Positions 15,078 to 23,610 of a stretch of 46,332 nucleotides of DNA are shown here, piece after piece. Position 1 is the stretch's first letter. Each line of letters starts with the position of its first letter. This stretch comes from Cyanobacteriota bacterium (GTDB lineage: Bacteria > Cyanobacteriota > Cyanobacteriia > PCC-6307 > Cyanobiaceae). The notes under the pieces are model-generated. The model saw only the letters and a list, made by a program, of their open reading frames with translations. It was not told the DNA's origin and did no database searches. The translations under genes were made by a program, and so were the position numbers. The stretch is taken from NCBI GenBank assembly GCA_026389315.1, contig JAPLIC010000018.1, positions 1-46,332 of the forward strand, read 5' to 3'.

Positions 15078-15557
15078 ATGATTTCCTCCTGGAGCACTGC
15101 CCTCGGCCGCTGGATGCAACCCCTGCGCCGCGTGGTCGTCCTTGGCCTCGCCACCCTGCTGGCCTTCAACCTGGCCGCCTGCTCGGGCATCATCTCCCAG
15201 GATGCCAAGGATGCTGCCCGCACCGCAGTGCAAGTGGCCAAGACCGCCGCTGACGTCACCGGCAACGAATCGCTCAAGGGCGTCCTTGAACCCGTGCTGA
15301 AGGTGCTCAACACCACCGAGAAGCAAGTCAAGGAAGACGATCTCCCCGCCGCTGGCAAAACCATCCAAGCCTTCCAAGGCCTGTGGAAAACCGCCCAACC
15401 CGTCGTCAAGCTGGCTTCCGGCAGCAACTACGGTCTGATCGAAAAAGGCGTGAATCTGGTCATCAAGACCTTTGGTGGCGACGTGGCCCCTTCCAAGGAC
15501 AACGCCCTCACCGCCCTCGGCGGCCTGATTGGTCCCCTGACCAAGCTCCTGACCTGA
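15078..15557 (+). CDS. Predicted lipoprotein, paralogue of the next gene
   Basis: A 159-residue secreted lipoprotein. A basic N-terminus (L-R-R) and hydrophobic stretch end in a lipobox L-A-A-C at about residues 32-35. The mature part is an Ala/Lys/Val-rich helical protein. Its C-terminal G-G-L-I-G-P-L-T-K-L-L-T mirrors G-L-L-G-P-L-S-A-L-L-K in the following gene, and both share an A/F-x-G-L/F-x-x-L-W-x-T-A-x-P-V segment. No function is known to me. A terminator follows at 15587, so it is expressed separately from its paralogue. Confidence 0.75.
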   Translation: MISSWSTALGRWMQPLRRVVVLGLATLLAFNLAACSGIISQDAKDAARTAVQVAKTAADVTGNESLKGVLEPVLKVLNTTEKQVKEDDLPAAGKTIQAFQGLWKTAQPVVKLASGSNYGLIEKGVNLVIKTFGGDVAPSKDNALTALGGLIGPLTKLLT

Positions 15558-15586
15558 TTGCCCTCCGGCACCTAAGTCACCCTCTA

Positions 15587-15624
15587 GGGAGAAGCGAGGC
15601 GTTTGCCTTTCTTCTCCCTTTTTT
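15587..15624 (+). terminator. Intrinsic terminator after first lipoprotein
   Basis: GGGAGAAG and CTTCTCCC pair around a GC-containing loop, and six T follow. It lies 30 bases after the stop codon. Confidence 0.85.
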
Positions 15625-15733
15625 CGTGAATGCCAGTCTCCTAAGTGGAGTAACAACCATTACAAGAAGCCAAAAAAATCGCCGTCTCCTCCCGATTTCG
15701 TCAAAAATTGGCCTTGTTTAATCATCAAGTTCC

Positions 15734-16207
15734 ATGAAGCGCCTGCTTACCGCCGGTATGGCTTTGGCCATCGCCGGCACCCTGGGCCTCTCCGGTTGCT
15801 CCAGCAGCACCACCGAAGCGACCCGTCAGACCGGTGAAGCGGTGGGAGGAGCCGTCAAGGAAGGCGCCAACGCCGTCGGCGATGCCGCCAAAACCGCTGC
15901 CAGCGCCACCGGCCAGGCCGCCCTTGCACCGGCCCTCACCCCCGTGCTGAATTTGCTCAACAAGAGCAACGATGAAGTCAAAGCGGGCAACCTGGCGGGT
16001 GCCATCGCTTCCATGGGCGGCTTCAGCGCCCTCTGGTCCACCGCTGGTCCCGTGATCAAGCCCCTGGCTGGCGACAAGTGGCCCATCATTGACACCGCCG
16101 CACGGCTGGCTCTCTCCACCTTCGAGAAGGGCAAAACCCCCACGGCCGCCAATGCCAGCTCGGCCATCACCGGCCTGCTGGGTCCCCTCAGCGCCCTGCT
16201 CAAGTAA
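15734..16207 (+). CDS. Predicted lipoprotein, paralogue of the previous gene
   Basis: A 157-residue lipoprotein with M-K-R-L-L-T at the N-terminus and a lipobox L-S-G-C at about 19-22, then a Ser/Thr spacer. The mature protein is Ala-rich and helical, with F-S-A-L-W-S-T-A-G-P-V-I-K-P-L and a closing G-L-L-G-P-L-S-A-L-L-K shared with 15078-15557. The tandem pair probably arose by duplication. It is closed by a strong terminator. Role unknown; a periplasmic or outer-membrane-facing location is expected. Confidence 0.75.
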   Translation: MKRLLTAGMALAIAGTLGLSGCSSSTTEATRQTGEAVGGAVKEGANAVGDAAKTAASATGQAALAPALTPVLNLLNKSNDEVKAGNLAGAIASMGGFSALWSTAGPVIKPLAGDKWPIIDTAARLALSTFEKGKTPTAANASSAITGLLGPLSALLK

Positions 16208-16236
16208 GACCTGCCTTTCAGCGCAGACCCTTGCCA

Positions 16237-16265
16237 CCCCTTGTCCCGCAGACAAGGGGTTTTTT
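16237..16265 (+). terminator. Intrinsic terminator after second lipoprotein
   Basis: CCCCTTGT and ACAAGGGG form a perfect 8-base stem with a 7-base loop, followed by six T. It also argues against long upstream starts for the next gene. Confidence 0.9.
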
Positions 16266-16301
16266 GTTGGCAAGCCGAAGTTGCCAAGCGACCGGCCCCG
16301 G

Positions 16302-18023
16302 GTGTGCGCCGCCGTGGTGACACGCTGGGAGGGTTCCCCTCTGCGCCGCACGCTGGACCAGGAAATCCTGCTGTTTGAACCGGCCACCCCCGCTGCCGGG
16401 GCCCTCAAGGCCGTCCTGGCCTTTCCCAGTACCTACTCAGTGGGCATTACCAGCCTGGGCTATCAGGTGGTGTGGGCCACATTGGCGCGGCGAGCCGATA
16501 TCTCGGTGCGGCGTCTGTTCACCGACCGCGGCGATCCGACCCATCGCCACGGGGAACCAGGGCTTGAACTCTTTGGCCTCTCGCTCAGCTGGGAGTTGGA
16601 TGCGCCGGTGTTGCTTGATTTATTGGAAACCGAGCGGATCCCCGTCTGGAGCAGCCAGCGGGGCGATCGGGATCCGATCGTGTTTGGGGGCGGCCCCGTG
16701 CTCACCGCCAATCCCGAACCCCTGGCCCCCTTTCTGGATGTGGTGCTCCTGGGGGACGGCGAGCTGCTGTTGCCCGCCTTCATCGATGCCCTGCAGGCCT
16801 GCCGCAACGCGCCTCGATCCGAAAAGCTGCGGGCCCTGGCCCGGGTGAGTGGGGTCTATGTCCCCTCGCTGCATGTGCCTGTCTATGACAGGGAGGGCAA
16901 CCTGCTGGCCATCGATCCCATCGAGGCCGGCCTGCCGTCCGTCGTGGCCAAACAAACCTGGCGGGGCAACACCCTCAGCCATTCGACGGTGATCACCCCG
17001 GAGGCCGCCTGGCCCTCCATCCATCTGGTGGAGGTGGCCCGCAGCTGCCCGGAACTCTGCCGCTTCTGCCTGGCCAGTTACCTCACCCTGCCCTTCCGCA
17101 CCGCCTCCCTCGATGACGGCCTGATCCCGGCGGTCGAAGCGGGCCTCTCGGCCACCCGCCGGCTGGGATTGCTGGGGGCATCCGTCACCCAGCACCCCCA
17201 GTTTGAAGACCTGCTTGGCTGGCTGGGCCAACCCCAATTCGATGACCTCCGCGTCAGCGTCAGCTCGGTGCGGGCCGCCACCGTGACCCCGACCCTGGCG
17301 ACCAGCCTCGCCGCTCGCGGCAGCCAATCGCTGACCATCGCCATTGAGAGCGGCAGCGATCGCCTGCGGACCCTGGTCAACAAGAAGCTCAGCCGCGAGG
17401 AAATCCATGCCGCCGCCCGCCATGCCCGCGATGGTGGCCTCAAGAGCCTCAAGCTCTATGGAATGGTGGGCCTTCCCAGCGAAAACGATGACGACATCGA
17501 GGCCACGGCGGACCTGCTGCTGGCCCTGCGCAGCGCCAACCCGGGGCTGCGTTTGACGCTGGGGGTCAGCACCTTTGTGCCCAAGGCCCACACCCCTTTC
17601 CAGTGGGAACCGGTGCGCCCCGAGGCCGACAAGCGCTTGAAAACCCTGGCCAAACGACTCAAGCCGAAGGGCATTGCCCTGCGCCCGGAAAGCTACGGCT
17701 GGAGCGTGATCCAGGCCCTGCTCTCCCGCGGCGACCGGCGACTGGCTCCGGTGATTGCCGCCGTTCGGGGGCGCCACGGCAGCCTGGGGGGGTGGAAAGC
17801 GGCCCATCGCGCCGTGTGCGCTGGCGACCAGCCCCCCCCCGCAGGCTGGGACCTGCCCGCCCCTCCCCCCTGGGAGGAAGTCATTCACCAACGCTGGGAC
17901 CTTGGGCGGGTGCTCCCCTGGGACCATCTGCAAGGGCCCCTACCCAAGGGGACCCTGGCGATGCACCACCAGGAGGCAATGACCATCAACGATCCAGCCT
18001 CTGCCCCGACGCCCCCGGGCTGA
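16302..18023 (+). CDS. B12-binding/radical SAM family protein (TIGR03960-like)
   Basis: A radical SAM protein of about 573 residues. The N-terminal half resembles the B12-binding-like region of the TIGR03960 family (F-P-S-T-Y-S-V-G-I-T-S-L-G-Y-Q, V-F-G-G-G-P-V-L-T-A-N-P-E-P). The core has the cluster motif C-x3-C-x2-C in S-C-P-E-L-C-R-F-C, and later I-E-S-G-S-D and K-L-Y-G-M-V-G-L-P, typical of the radical SAM barrel. The substrate is not established. The start is uncertain: GTG codons at 16302, 16314 and 16317 are all possible and lie after the terminator. Its 3' end overlaps the convergent O-antigen-ligase-like gene by 38 bases. Confidence 0.85.
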   Translation: MCAAVVTRWEGSPLRRTLDQEILLFEPATPAAGALKAVLAFPSTYSVGITSLGYQVVWATLARRADISVRRLFTDRGDPTHRHGEPGLELFGLSLSWELDAPVLLDLLETERIPVWSSQRGDRDPIVFGGGPVLTANPEPLAPFLDVVLLGDGELLLPAFIDALQACRNAPRSEKLRALARVSGVYVPSLHVPVYDREGNLLAIDPIEAGLPSVVAKQTWRGNTLSHSTVITPEAAWPSIHLVEVARSCPELCRFCLASYLTLPFRTASLDDGLIPAVEAGLSATRRLGLLGASVTQHPQFEDLLGWLGQPQFDDLRVSVSSVRAATVTPTLATSLAARGSQSLTIAIESGSDRLRTLVNKKLSREEIHAAARHARDGGLKSLKLYGMVGLPSENDDDIEATADLLLALRSANPGLRLTLGVSTFVPKAHTPFQWEPVRPEADKRLKTLAKRLKPKGIALRPESYGWSVIQALLSRGDRRLAPVIAAVRGRHGSLGGWKAAHRAVCAGDQPPPAGWDLPAPPPWEEVIHQRWDLGRVLPWDHLQGPLPKGTLAMHHQEAMTINDPASAPTPPG

Positions 18024-19287
18024 CGGCCCGCAACCCCGCCAACAGCACCCAGCCGGCGATATTGACCCGGCTGTCATACAGCGGAATATCGGTGGCATGG
18101 AGGGCCACCAGAACCAGCGTCGCCGTCCACCAAGCCCGATCGAAGACCGGGCCGGTCGCCATGCCCAGCCGCACCCCCCTCAGCAGCAACCAAAGGGTGA
18201 AACCCACCAGCAGCAAAGCGGCCGGCAGGCCGTGGCTGAGCGCCAGATCAATCGGCAGATTGTGGGGATGGCCATGCCAATGGCCGGTGCGGCGCGGATA
18301 AATCAGGCTGAAGGCGGCCGCCCCCCAACCCAGCCAGGGACGCTCGGCGATCAACCCCAGGGCCACCTGCCACTGGGCGAGACGCGTGATCGCCAAGGGC
18401 CTCTGACCGGCGAACTGGAAATCGTTGAGGCGCGCCCAGACGGCCTGGGGCACCAACTGCTGGGCTGGGCCCTGCAATTGCGAGGGCACCCCCGGCAGGG
18501 TGGCCGCAGCGACCAGCCCGAGGCCGATGGCCAGCAAGGGCAGCAACCAGGACCAGCTGGCGGTTCCCGCCACCAGGGGCACGGCCAACATCAGGGCCGC
18601 CCAGGCGTTGCGCGAGTCGGTGAGAAAGACAGCCGCCACCATGGCCGCCGCAATCGCCAAGACCCCAAGACGTTGACGCCAACCCAAAAAGGGCTGCAGC
18701 AGGGCCGCCAAGGTGAAGGGCCAGGCGATCACCAGCCAGGCACCGGCAATGTTTGCGTAATCGAACAGACCAGCCAACCGCCCCTCTGGATTGCCGCCGG
18801 GATGGAGATGCCAGATGAGCAATCCCCCCAGGGCCTGGAAGGGGCCATGCCAACCCCAGGCCAGTTGACCCAGGCCGGTCACAAGCACAGGCAGGGTGCC
18901 GGCCACAAGCATCAGGCCGGCACGACGCCTTGAAGCCTGGTCCATCAGATAGGGCTGGAAGCCCCAGAATCCCCAGAAAAAAGGCAGCCAGTTGCCCAAG
19001 CCAACCCAGGCCAGCCAACCACTGGAAGCCCCCGCAGCCCCCAGCACCATCAGGCCGGCCACCACGAGCAACAGCCGGTTCGCCCCGTCCGCCAAAAATG
19101 GGCTCCGCCGGCGACACCCCAGGATCAGGGCAACCAACAACAGCAACCCGGCCAGTAGGGCACTACTGGCCAACAACACCAGTCCCAACTGAAAGCACGC
19201 CCAACCCAACGGGAAGGCACCAGCGGGGCGATCGCTGAGCAGCTTTTGGCGCAGGTCCTTTGGGCGCAGGTCAATGAAACGGATCAA
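17986..19287 (-). CDS. O-antigen ligase-like membrane protein (Wzy_C)
   Basis: A protein of about 433 residues with roughly ten hydrophobic segments. The Wzy_C/O-antigen-ligase signature is in the C-terminal half: W-Q-V-A-L-G-L-I-A-E-R-P-W-L-G-W-G, then H-G-H-P-H-N-L-P-I-D-L-A-L-S-H-G-L-P on the large periplasmic loop. Such proteins join glycan chains to lipid A core or polymerise them. Cyanobacterial IctB-type proteins share this domain. The listed start is a TTG at 19287, and the true start could differ. The 3' end overlaps the convergent radical SAM gene. Confidence 0.75.
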   Translation of the reverse strand: MIRFIDLRPKDLRQKLLSDRPAGAFPLGWACFQLGLVLLASSALLAGLLLLVALILGCRRRSPFLADGANRLLLVVAGLMVLGAAGASSGWLAWVGLGNWLPFFWGFWGFQPYLMDQASRRRAGLMLVAGTLPVLVTGLGQLAWGWHGPFQALGGLLIWHLHPGGNPEGRLAGLFDYANIAGAWLVIAWPFTLAALLQPFLGWRQRLGVLAIAAAMVAAVFLTDSRNAWAALMLAVPLVAGTASWSWLLPLLAIGLGLVAAATLPGVPSQLQGPAQQLVPQAVWARLNDFQFAGQRPLAITRLAQWQVALGLIAERPWLGWGAAAFSLIYPRRTGHWHGHPHNLPIDLALSHGLPAALLLVGFTLWLLLRGVRLGMATGPVFDRAWWTATLVLVALHATDIPLYDSRVNIAGWVLLAGLRAVSPGASGQRLDR

Positions 19288-19341
19288 CGCAAAACCCCAA
19301 AACGAGCACGAACCATGGGCACTGCCCCGTGCTTTCAGCGT

Positions 19342-20196
19342 TCAATCAAACACCGCCGTCCGGCCCCGATACACCATCACCTGGTGACACAACACCAGGC
19401 GGACCGCCCGGGCCAAGGCCAGCCGTTCACAATCGCGGCCCTTGCGAATCAGGTCTTCCACCTCGTCGCGGTGACTGACCGGCACAATCACCTGCTGGAT
19501 GATCGGTCCACCGTCGAGTTCTTCAGTGACGAAGTGGGCCGTGGCACCGATTAACTTGACGCCCCTTTGCCAGGCCCGCTGATAGGGCTGGGCCCCCTGA
19601 AAGGCCGGCAAAAAGGAATGGTGAATGTTGATCACCTCACTGAAGCGTTCCAGAAAAGCAGGGCTAAGCACCTGCATGTACTTCGCCAGGATCACCCAAT
19701 CAATGCGATGCTCGGCCAGCAAATCCAGCTGGGCGGCTTCCACCTCAGCCCGATCGGCGGCACTGATGGGCCGATACTCGAACCGGGCGCCAAAGGTTTC
19801 CACGCTCTGCCGCAGATCGGGATGGTTGGCCACGACAAGGGGCACCTCCATCGGCAACTCCCCTGAGCGGGTCCGCCAGAGAAGATCGATCAGGCAATGG
19901 TCTTGGCGGCTCACAAACAGGGCCACCCGGGTCTGGGCATCGGAGAAATGCACCTGACCCTCGCCCCCAAGCCTGGTCGCCAGGGCGGCAACCGCAGGCG
20001 CAATCGCCTCCCTGGGCAAACCGAAACCCTCCAGATCCCACTCCAGCCGACTCAGGAACAGACCGGTCCCCGCATCGGTGTGGTGGTCGGCATGACGGAT
20101 GTTGCCGCCATTGGCGGCCACCCAACCGGCCAGCTCGCTGACAAGGCCGCGGCGATCGGGGCAGATGAATTGCAAGATGACGGTGGCGGGGCGCAT
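19342..20196 (-). CDS. purU: Formyltetrahydrofolate deformylase
   Basis: A 284-residue PurU, which hydrolyses 10-formyl-THF to formate and THF. An N-terminal ACT-like domain (I-C-P-D-R-R-G-L-V-S-E-L-A) precedes the formyltransferase fold. The catalytic set is visible as I-N-I-H-H-S-F-L-P-A-F and E-E-L-D-G-G-P-I-I. Length is typical. ATG at 20196 gives the normal N-terminus; upstream codons in the same frame are not conserved. It is divergent from the psbQ-like gene. Released formate could feed PurT, which is also encoded in this window (32034). Confidence 0.95.
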   Translation of the reverse strand: MRPATVILQFICPDRRGLVSELAGWVAANGGNIRHADHHTDAGTGLFLSRLEWDLEGFGLPREAIAPAVAALATRLGGEGQVHFSDAQTRVALFVSRQDHCLIDLLWRTRSGELPMEVPLVVANHPDLRQSVETFGARFEYRPISAADRAEVEAAQLDLLAEHRIDWVILAKYMQVLSPAFLERFSEVINIHHSFLPAFQGAQPYQRAWQRGVKLIGATAHFVTEELDGGPIIQQVIVPVSHRDEVEDLIRKGRDCERLALARAVRLVLCHQVMVYRGRTAVFD

Positions 20197-20351
20197 GCGG
20201 CAGGGGACCAATGCCTTCAGGATGGGGGCCTGCGGTGGCGGTCGCAAGAACGGCCCCCCGGGCAGGGGGGCACCCTGTTGCAACGCGGCAACAACTGGAG
20301 CCGGACGTGGATTGGCTCGGTACAGTCCCGAAGAGCTTCCTGCCCCGTTCC

Positions 20352-20864
20352 ATGGCCGTCTCGACGTCCCTGCCCTCACGCCCGCTCGCCGGCTGGCGGG
20401 CGGCTCTGCGCCCTCTCTTCGCCCTGGTGCTGGCCCTGGTGCTGAGCCTCGGCCTGGCGGCCTGCGACGGGAGCCCCCGGGCGACCGCAACCCTCAGCGA
20501 CGAGACCCTGAGCAGCATCACCCGCCAGGCCGAGGGTTTCCTGGCAGCCCGTGACCGGCTGCCCGAACTGGCTGGCTTGGTGAACAGCCGCAACTGGGTC
20601 TTCACTCGCAATCTCATTCACGGACCCATGCAGGAAGTGGGTCGCCAGATGCAGTACATCAACAAACTGCTCCTACCCGCCGACCGTGCGGAGGCCCAAA
20701 AGCGGGCCACAAGCCTCAAGACGTCCCTGGCCCAATTGGATGAAGCCGCCCGGCTTCAAGACGGCGAATTACTGCGCAAGTCCTACATCAAGGTTGCCAG
20801 TGGCTTCGGTCTTTATACCCAGATGTTCCCCGAAAGCGTCCAGCAAGCTCTGAAACAAATGTGA
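20352..20864 (+). CDS. psbQ: Photosystem II PsbQ-like lipoprotein (CyanoQ)
   Basis: A 170-residue lipoprotein. Signal peptide with lipobox L-A-A-C at about 35-38, then a four-helix-type domain. The segment S-R-N-W-V-F-T-R-N-L-I-H-G-P-M and M-Q-Y-I-N-K-L-L-L-P are hallmarks of cyanobacterial PsbQ, which sits on the lumenal side of photosystem II and stabilises the oxygen-evolving centre. The ATG at 20352 places the signal peptide correctly. The stop overlaps the GTG of the FAD oxidoreductase, as in a two-gene unit. Confidence 0.87.
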   Translation: MAVSTSLPSRPLAGWRAALRPLFALVLALVLSLGLAACDGSPRATATLSDETLSSITRQAEGFLAARDRLPELAGLVNSRNWVFTRNLIHGPMQEVGRQMQYINKLLLPADRAEAQKRATSLKTSLAQLDEAARLQDGELLRKSYIKVASGFGLYTQMFPESVQQALKQM

Positions 20865-22072
20865 GTGCCAGCGGCACGGACCGAAGCCAGACGCCCTCCT
20901 CCCGCAGCGTCATCGTGGTTGGGGGGGGGATAGTAGGAGTTGCTTCCGCCTGGTTGCTGCAACGTCGGGGCCACCGGGTCTTGCTGATTGATCCCGCCCT
21001 TGGTTCCGACTCCAGCGCTGAGACGGCCCCGAGCGCCAGCCGGGCGGCCCTCGGGGTTCTGATGGGCCACGTCTTTCGCCGCAGTCATGGCAGGGGTTGG
21101 CAGTTACGCCAGCGCAGCCTGGCGCTCTGGAAATCCTGGAGCCATTCGCTGGCGTCCCGTGGACGGCCTATCGCCTATCGCAGCGGTTTGTTGCTCCTGG
21201 CCCATGACGGCCCCGAACTGGAGCGCCAGCAAACCTTGCTGGCTGAGCGCCAAAAGCTGGGACTTCCCTTCTCCGCCTGGAGCCTGGAGCAACTGCAAGC
21301 CATCGCCCCGCCCCTGCCGGCGCCAGCCCTGGGAGGCTTGTTTTCTGCGGCAGATGGCCAAATCGATCCGCATCAGGCCCTCGAAGCCCTGCACAGCGAC
21401 GCTTGCGCCGCCGGGCTGACCAGCCTGCCCCAGTCGGTCACGACAATCGAACCCCGGCGCCGGGGGAACGGCTGGCAGGTGCGCCTCCTGGACGGCAGTG
21501 TCCTGGAGGCCGAATGGTTGGTCTTGGCCGCCGGCATCGAGGGCCAGTCGCTGCTGGCCGCTCTCGAAAGCCAGGGCGCCAGGGGTGCCGCGGTGAGGGC
21601 GGGCCCTCCCCTGAAGCTCGAACCTGTGTTGGGCCAAGCCCTTGAGTTGGAAGTGGAGGCCAGCGTCGCCCAGGCGATCGGCCAACCCCCGCCCCATCAA
21701 AACGACAGCGACACAATTCCTGGCTGGCCGGGGGTGGTGGTTTGGCAAGGCATGTGTCTGGTGCCCAGGCCGGACCTTCCTGGCGGACGCCGCCTCTGGC
21801 TGGGTTCCAGCCTCGAACCCGGACGAGAACCCGACCCTGCGGCCCTCCAAAGCCTGCGCGATCTGGGGGGCGCGGCCCCCGACTGGTTGCTGCGGGCACG
21901 GGTGGTACGCCAATGGCAGGGCCTGCGGCCCCGCCCCTTCGGTCGACCGGCTCCCCTGCTGGAGTGCCTGGCACCGGGCCTGCTGCTGGCGAGCGGCCAT
22001 TACCGCAATGGGGTGCTGCTGGCCCCGGCCAGTGCGGAGTGGGTGTGCACGCAAGTGGAAAGCTCGCTTTGA
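20861..22072 (+). CDS. FAD-dependent oxidoreductase (DAO/glycine oxidase-like)
   Basis: A 403-residue protein of the DAO family. A Rossmann FAD-binding motif sits at about 17-45 (V-I-V-V-G-G-G-I-V-G-V-A-S-A-W-L), ending in an acidic residue (L-L-I-D). The C-terminal half ends with L-L-A-S-G-H-Y-R-N-G-V-L-L-A-P, the second FAD-contact segment common in ThiO-type glycine oxidases. It may oxidise glycine or another amine; substrate is not determined by sequence alone. GTG at 20861 overlaps the psbQ stop (GTGA). Confidence 0.85.
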   Translation: MSASGTDRSQTPSSRSVIVVGGGIVGVASAWLLQRRGHRVLLIDPALGSDSSAETAPSASRAALGVLMGHVFRRSHGRGWQLRQRSLALWKSWSHSLASRGRPIAYRSGLLLLAHDGPELERQQTLLAERQKLGLPFSAWSLEQLQAIAPPLPAPALGGLFSAADGQIDPHQALEALHSDACAAGLTSLPQSVTTIEPRRRGNGWQVRLLDGSVLEAEWLVLAAGIEGQSLLAALESQGARGAAVRAGPPLKLEPVLGQALELEVEASVAQAIGQPPPHQNDSDTIPGWPGVVVWQGMCLVPRPDLPGGRRLWLGSSLEPGREPDPAALQSLRDLGGAAPDWLLRARVVRQWQGLRPRPFGRPAPLLECLAPGLLLASGHYRNGVLLAPASAEWVCTQVESSL

Positions 22073-22226
22073 TCACCCTGCCACCGGGGGTGTGCCAATG
22101 GGGCAGAGCCGATCTGGCTACCCCGCAGCCCTGGCCCCCCCCCTGAATGGGCAAGGCCATGCAAGGCTGCTGTCGCAGCTCGAAAGTGCTTTGATCACCT
22201 GATGGTGGGCTATTGAAACATCTGCC

Positions 22227-23315
22227 TTAGTTGCTGTTCCAGACAAAGCGAGAAGAAGCAGCATACTTCCAGACGAAATCCACCGCAATACCAGCTAAAA
22301 GTGCCAGCAAGGGCTGATTCATTACCTGTCTGAAGAAAGCTGAGGAAACCCCCACATTCGCCACCATACCCAACGAGGTGACCAGAAGAAACTGTAGCAG
22401 ACCAATCAAAAGAAAGATTCCCTTGAGCTGTTGGGCGCGAAAGGTGAGCACATTATTGATTAGATAGTTGGAGGTGGCAGCCGTTACGACTGCCATGATC
22501 TGTGCCTGCTCAAAACTCCAACCAAAATGACGCCGTGTGAAGGCATAAACCATCAGATGTATCGCGATGCCGGTAGCGCCAACGAGAGCAAAACTCACGG
22601 CTCTGCGGGGAATGGCACGAAACAGCAGGGTGTGCAGGATCGAAACACCGAGGTCCCAGATCACGGCGATGTTCAGTTTGGATTCCCCGGCGGTACGAGG
22701 CATAAAGGTGAGCGGCACCTCGGAAACCTTTAGGTGACCCTTGCTGATCGCCAGCATCTCATAGAGAAACTTAAAGCCACTAACATCCACATCGCGTACA
22801 TAGCCGAGACAGCGATCGACTCGCAGGGCAAAAAAACCACTCATGTAATCACTGAGCTGGCGGTAGCGCGGAAGGCTGTAACGGGCAACATCATTGGCAA
22901 ACTTTGAATTGCGCTCCCGTTCGGCGCTGAGGCCATGGATATTTGCATCGAGATGGAAACGGCTGCCGATAACAAGATCAGATCCTGTTTGCTGCAATGC
23001 TTCAACGGTTCGTGCCACAGCGGACGGCTCATGCTGTCCATCGCAGTCCATAACCACCACTACATCACCAGTTGCATCAAGAATGCCCTCCTTGATCGCA
23101 CTAGAAAGACCATTGCGTCCGACCCTGCGAATCAATCGTACGCATGGATGGTGATGGGCTATATCTCGGACTTCATCTGCTGTGCCATCCCGTGAATCAT
23201 CGTCAACGAATATCATTTCGAGGTCATAGACCTTTTCCAGAGCCAGCAACTGCATGGCGATCGGACGAATGTTTGCCCGCTCATTGAATGTGGGCAGAAT
23301 GATGCTGAGTCGCAT
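22227..23315 (-). CDS. Polyprenol-phosphate glycosyltransferase with GtrA domain
   Basis: A 362-residue fusion. Residues about 1-225 are a family 2 glycosyltransferase of the dolichyl-phosphate mannose synthase type (I-I-L-P-T-F-N-E-R-A-N-I, I-F-V-D-D-D-S-R-D-G-T, V-V-M-D-C-D-G-Q-H). About 235-360 is a GtrA-like domain with four membrane helices, thought to flip or present the lipid-linked sugar. Likely makes polyprenyl-phosphate-sugar for surface glycan modification. Base composition is nearer 50% GC than its neighbours, suggesting separate acquisition. It stands alone on its strand. Confidence 0.9.
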   Translation of the reverse strand: MRLSIILPTFNERANIRPIAMQLLALEKVYDLEMIFVDDDSRDGTADEVRDIAHHHPCVRLIRRVGRNGLSSAIKEGILDATGDVVVVMDCDGQHEPSAVARTVEALQQTGSDLVIGSRFHLDANIHGLSAERERNSKFANDVARYSLPRYRQLSDYMSGFFALRVDRCLGYVRDVDVSGFKFLYEMLAISKGHLKVSEVPLTFMPRTAGESKLNIAVIWDLGVSILHTLLFRAIPRRAVSFALVGATGIAIHLMVYAFTRRHFGWSFEQAQIMAVVTAATSNYLINNVLTFRAQQLKGIFLLIGLLQFLLVTSLGMVANVGVSSAFFRQVMNQPLLALLAGIAVDFVWKYAASSRFVWNSN

Positions 23316-23542
23316 GCGGGCACTTTGGTCCTATTATCCATGCAATCGTACCGCACTAAGGAATGTCATTCGACGGTTAAACAAGCTGTATTAGGTAAAT
23401 ACTGCCATGCCTGCCCCGATAGGCTATCATCTGTTAGGACAAATTGAGGCGGACAGCCCTGGCCGGGGGGATCTTTGGGCACGTTGATTGGGCTGGGCTT
23501 AGTCCTGACAGCTCGCAACACTGATGGGAAGAGTGACAACCA

Positions 23543-23569
23543 CAAAAAAGCCCCCTGAGGGGGGGCTTT
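23543..23569 (-). terminator. Intrinsic terminator of dnaK
   Basis: A G/C stem with a three-base loop followed, on the minus strand, by a run of T, about 45 bases past the dnaK stop codon. Confidence 0.8.
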
Positions 23570-23610
23570 AGGGCCAGGGCGGAATTGGGCGGATGGGCGA
23601 GCCCAAGGGC

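Noticed and set aside
16620..17933. Minus-strand 437-codon frame opposite the radical SAM gene
   Set aside because: No recognisable domains; Gly/His/Gln-rich as expected from a reverse complement of GC-rich coding sequence.
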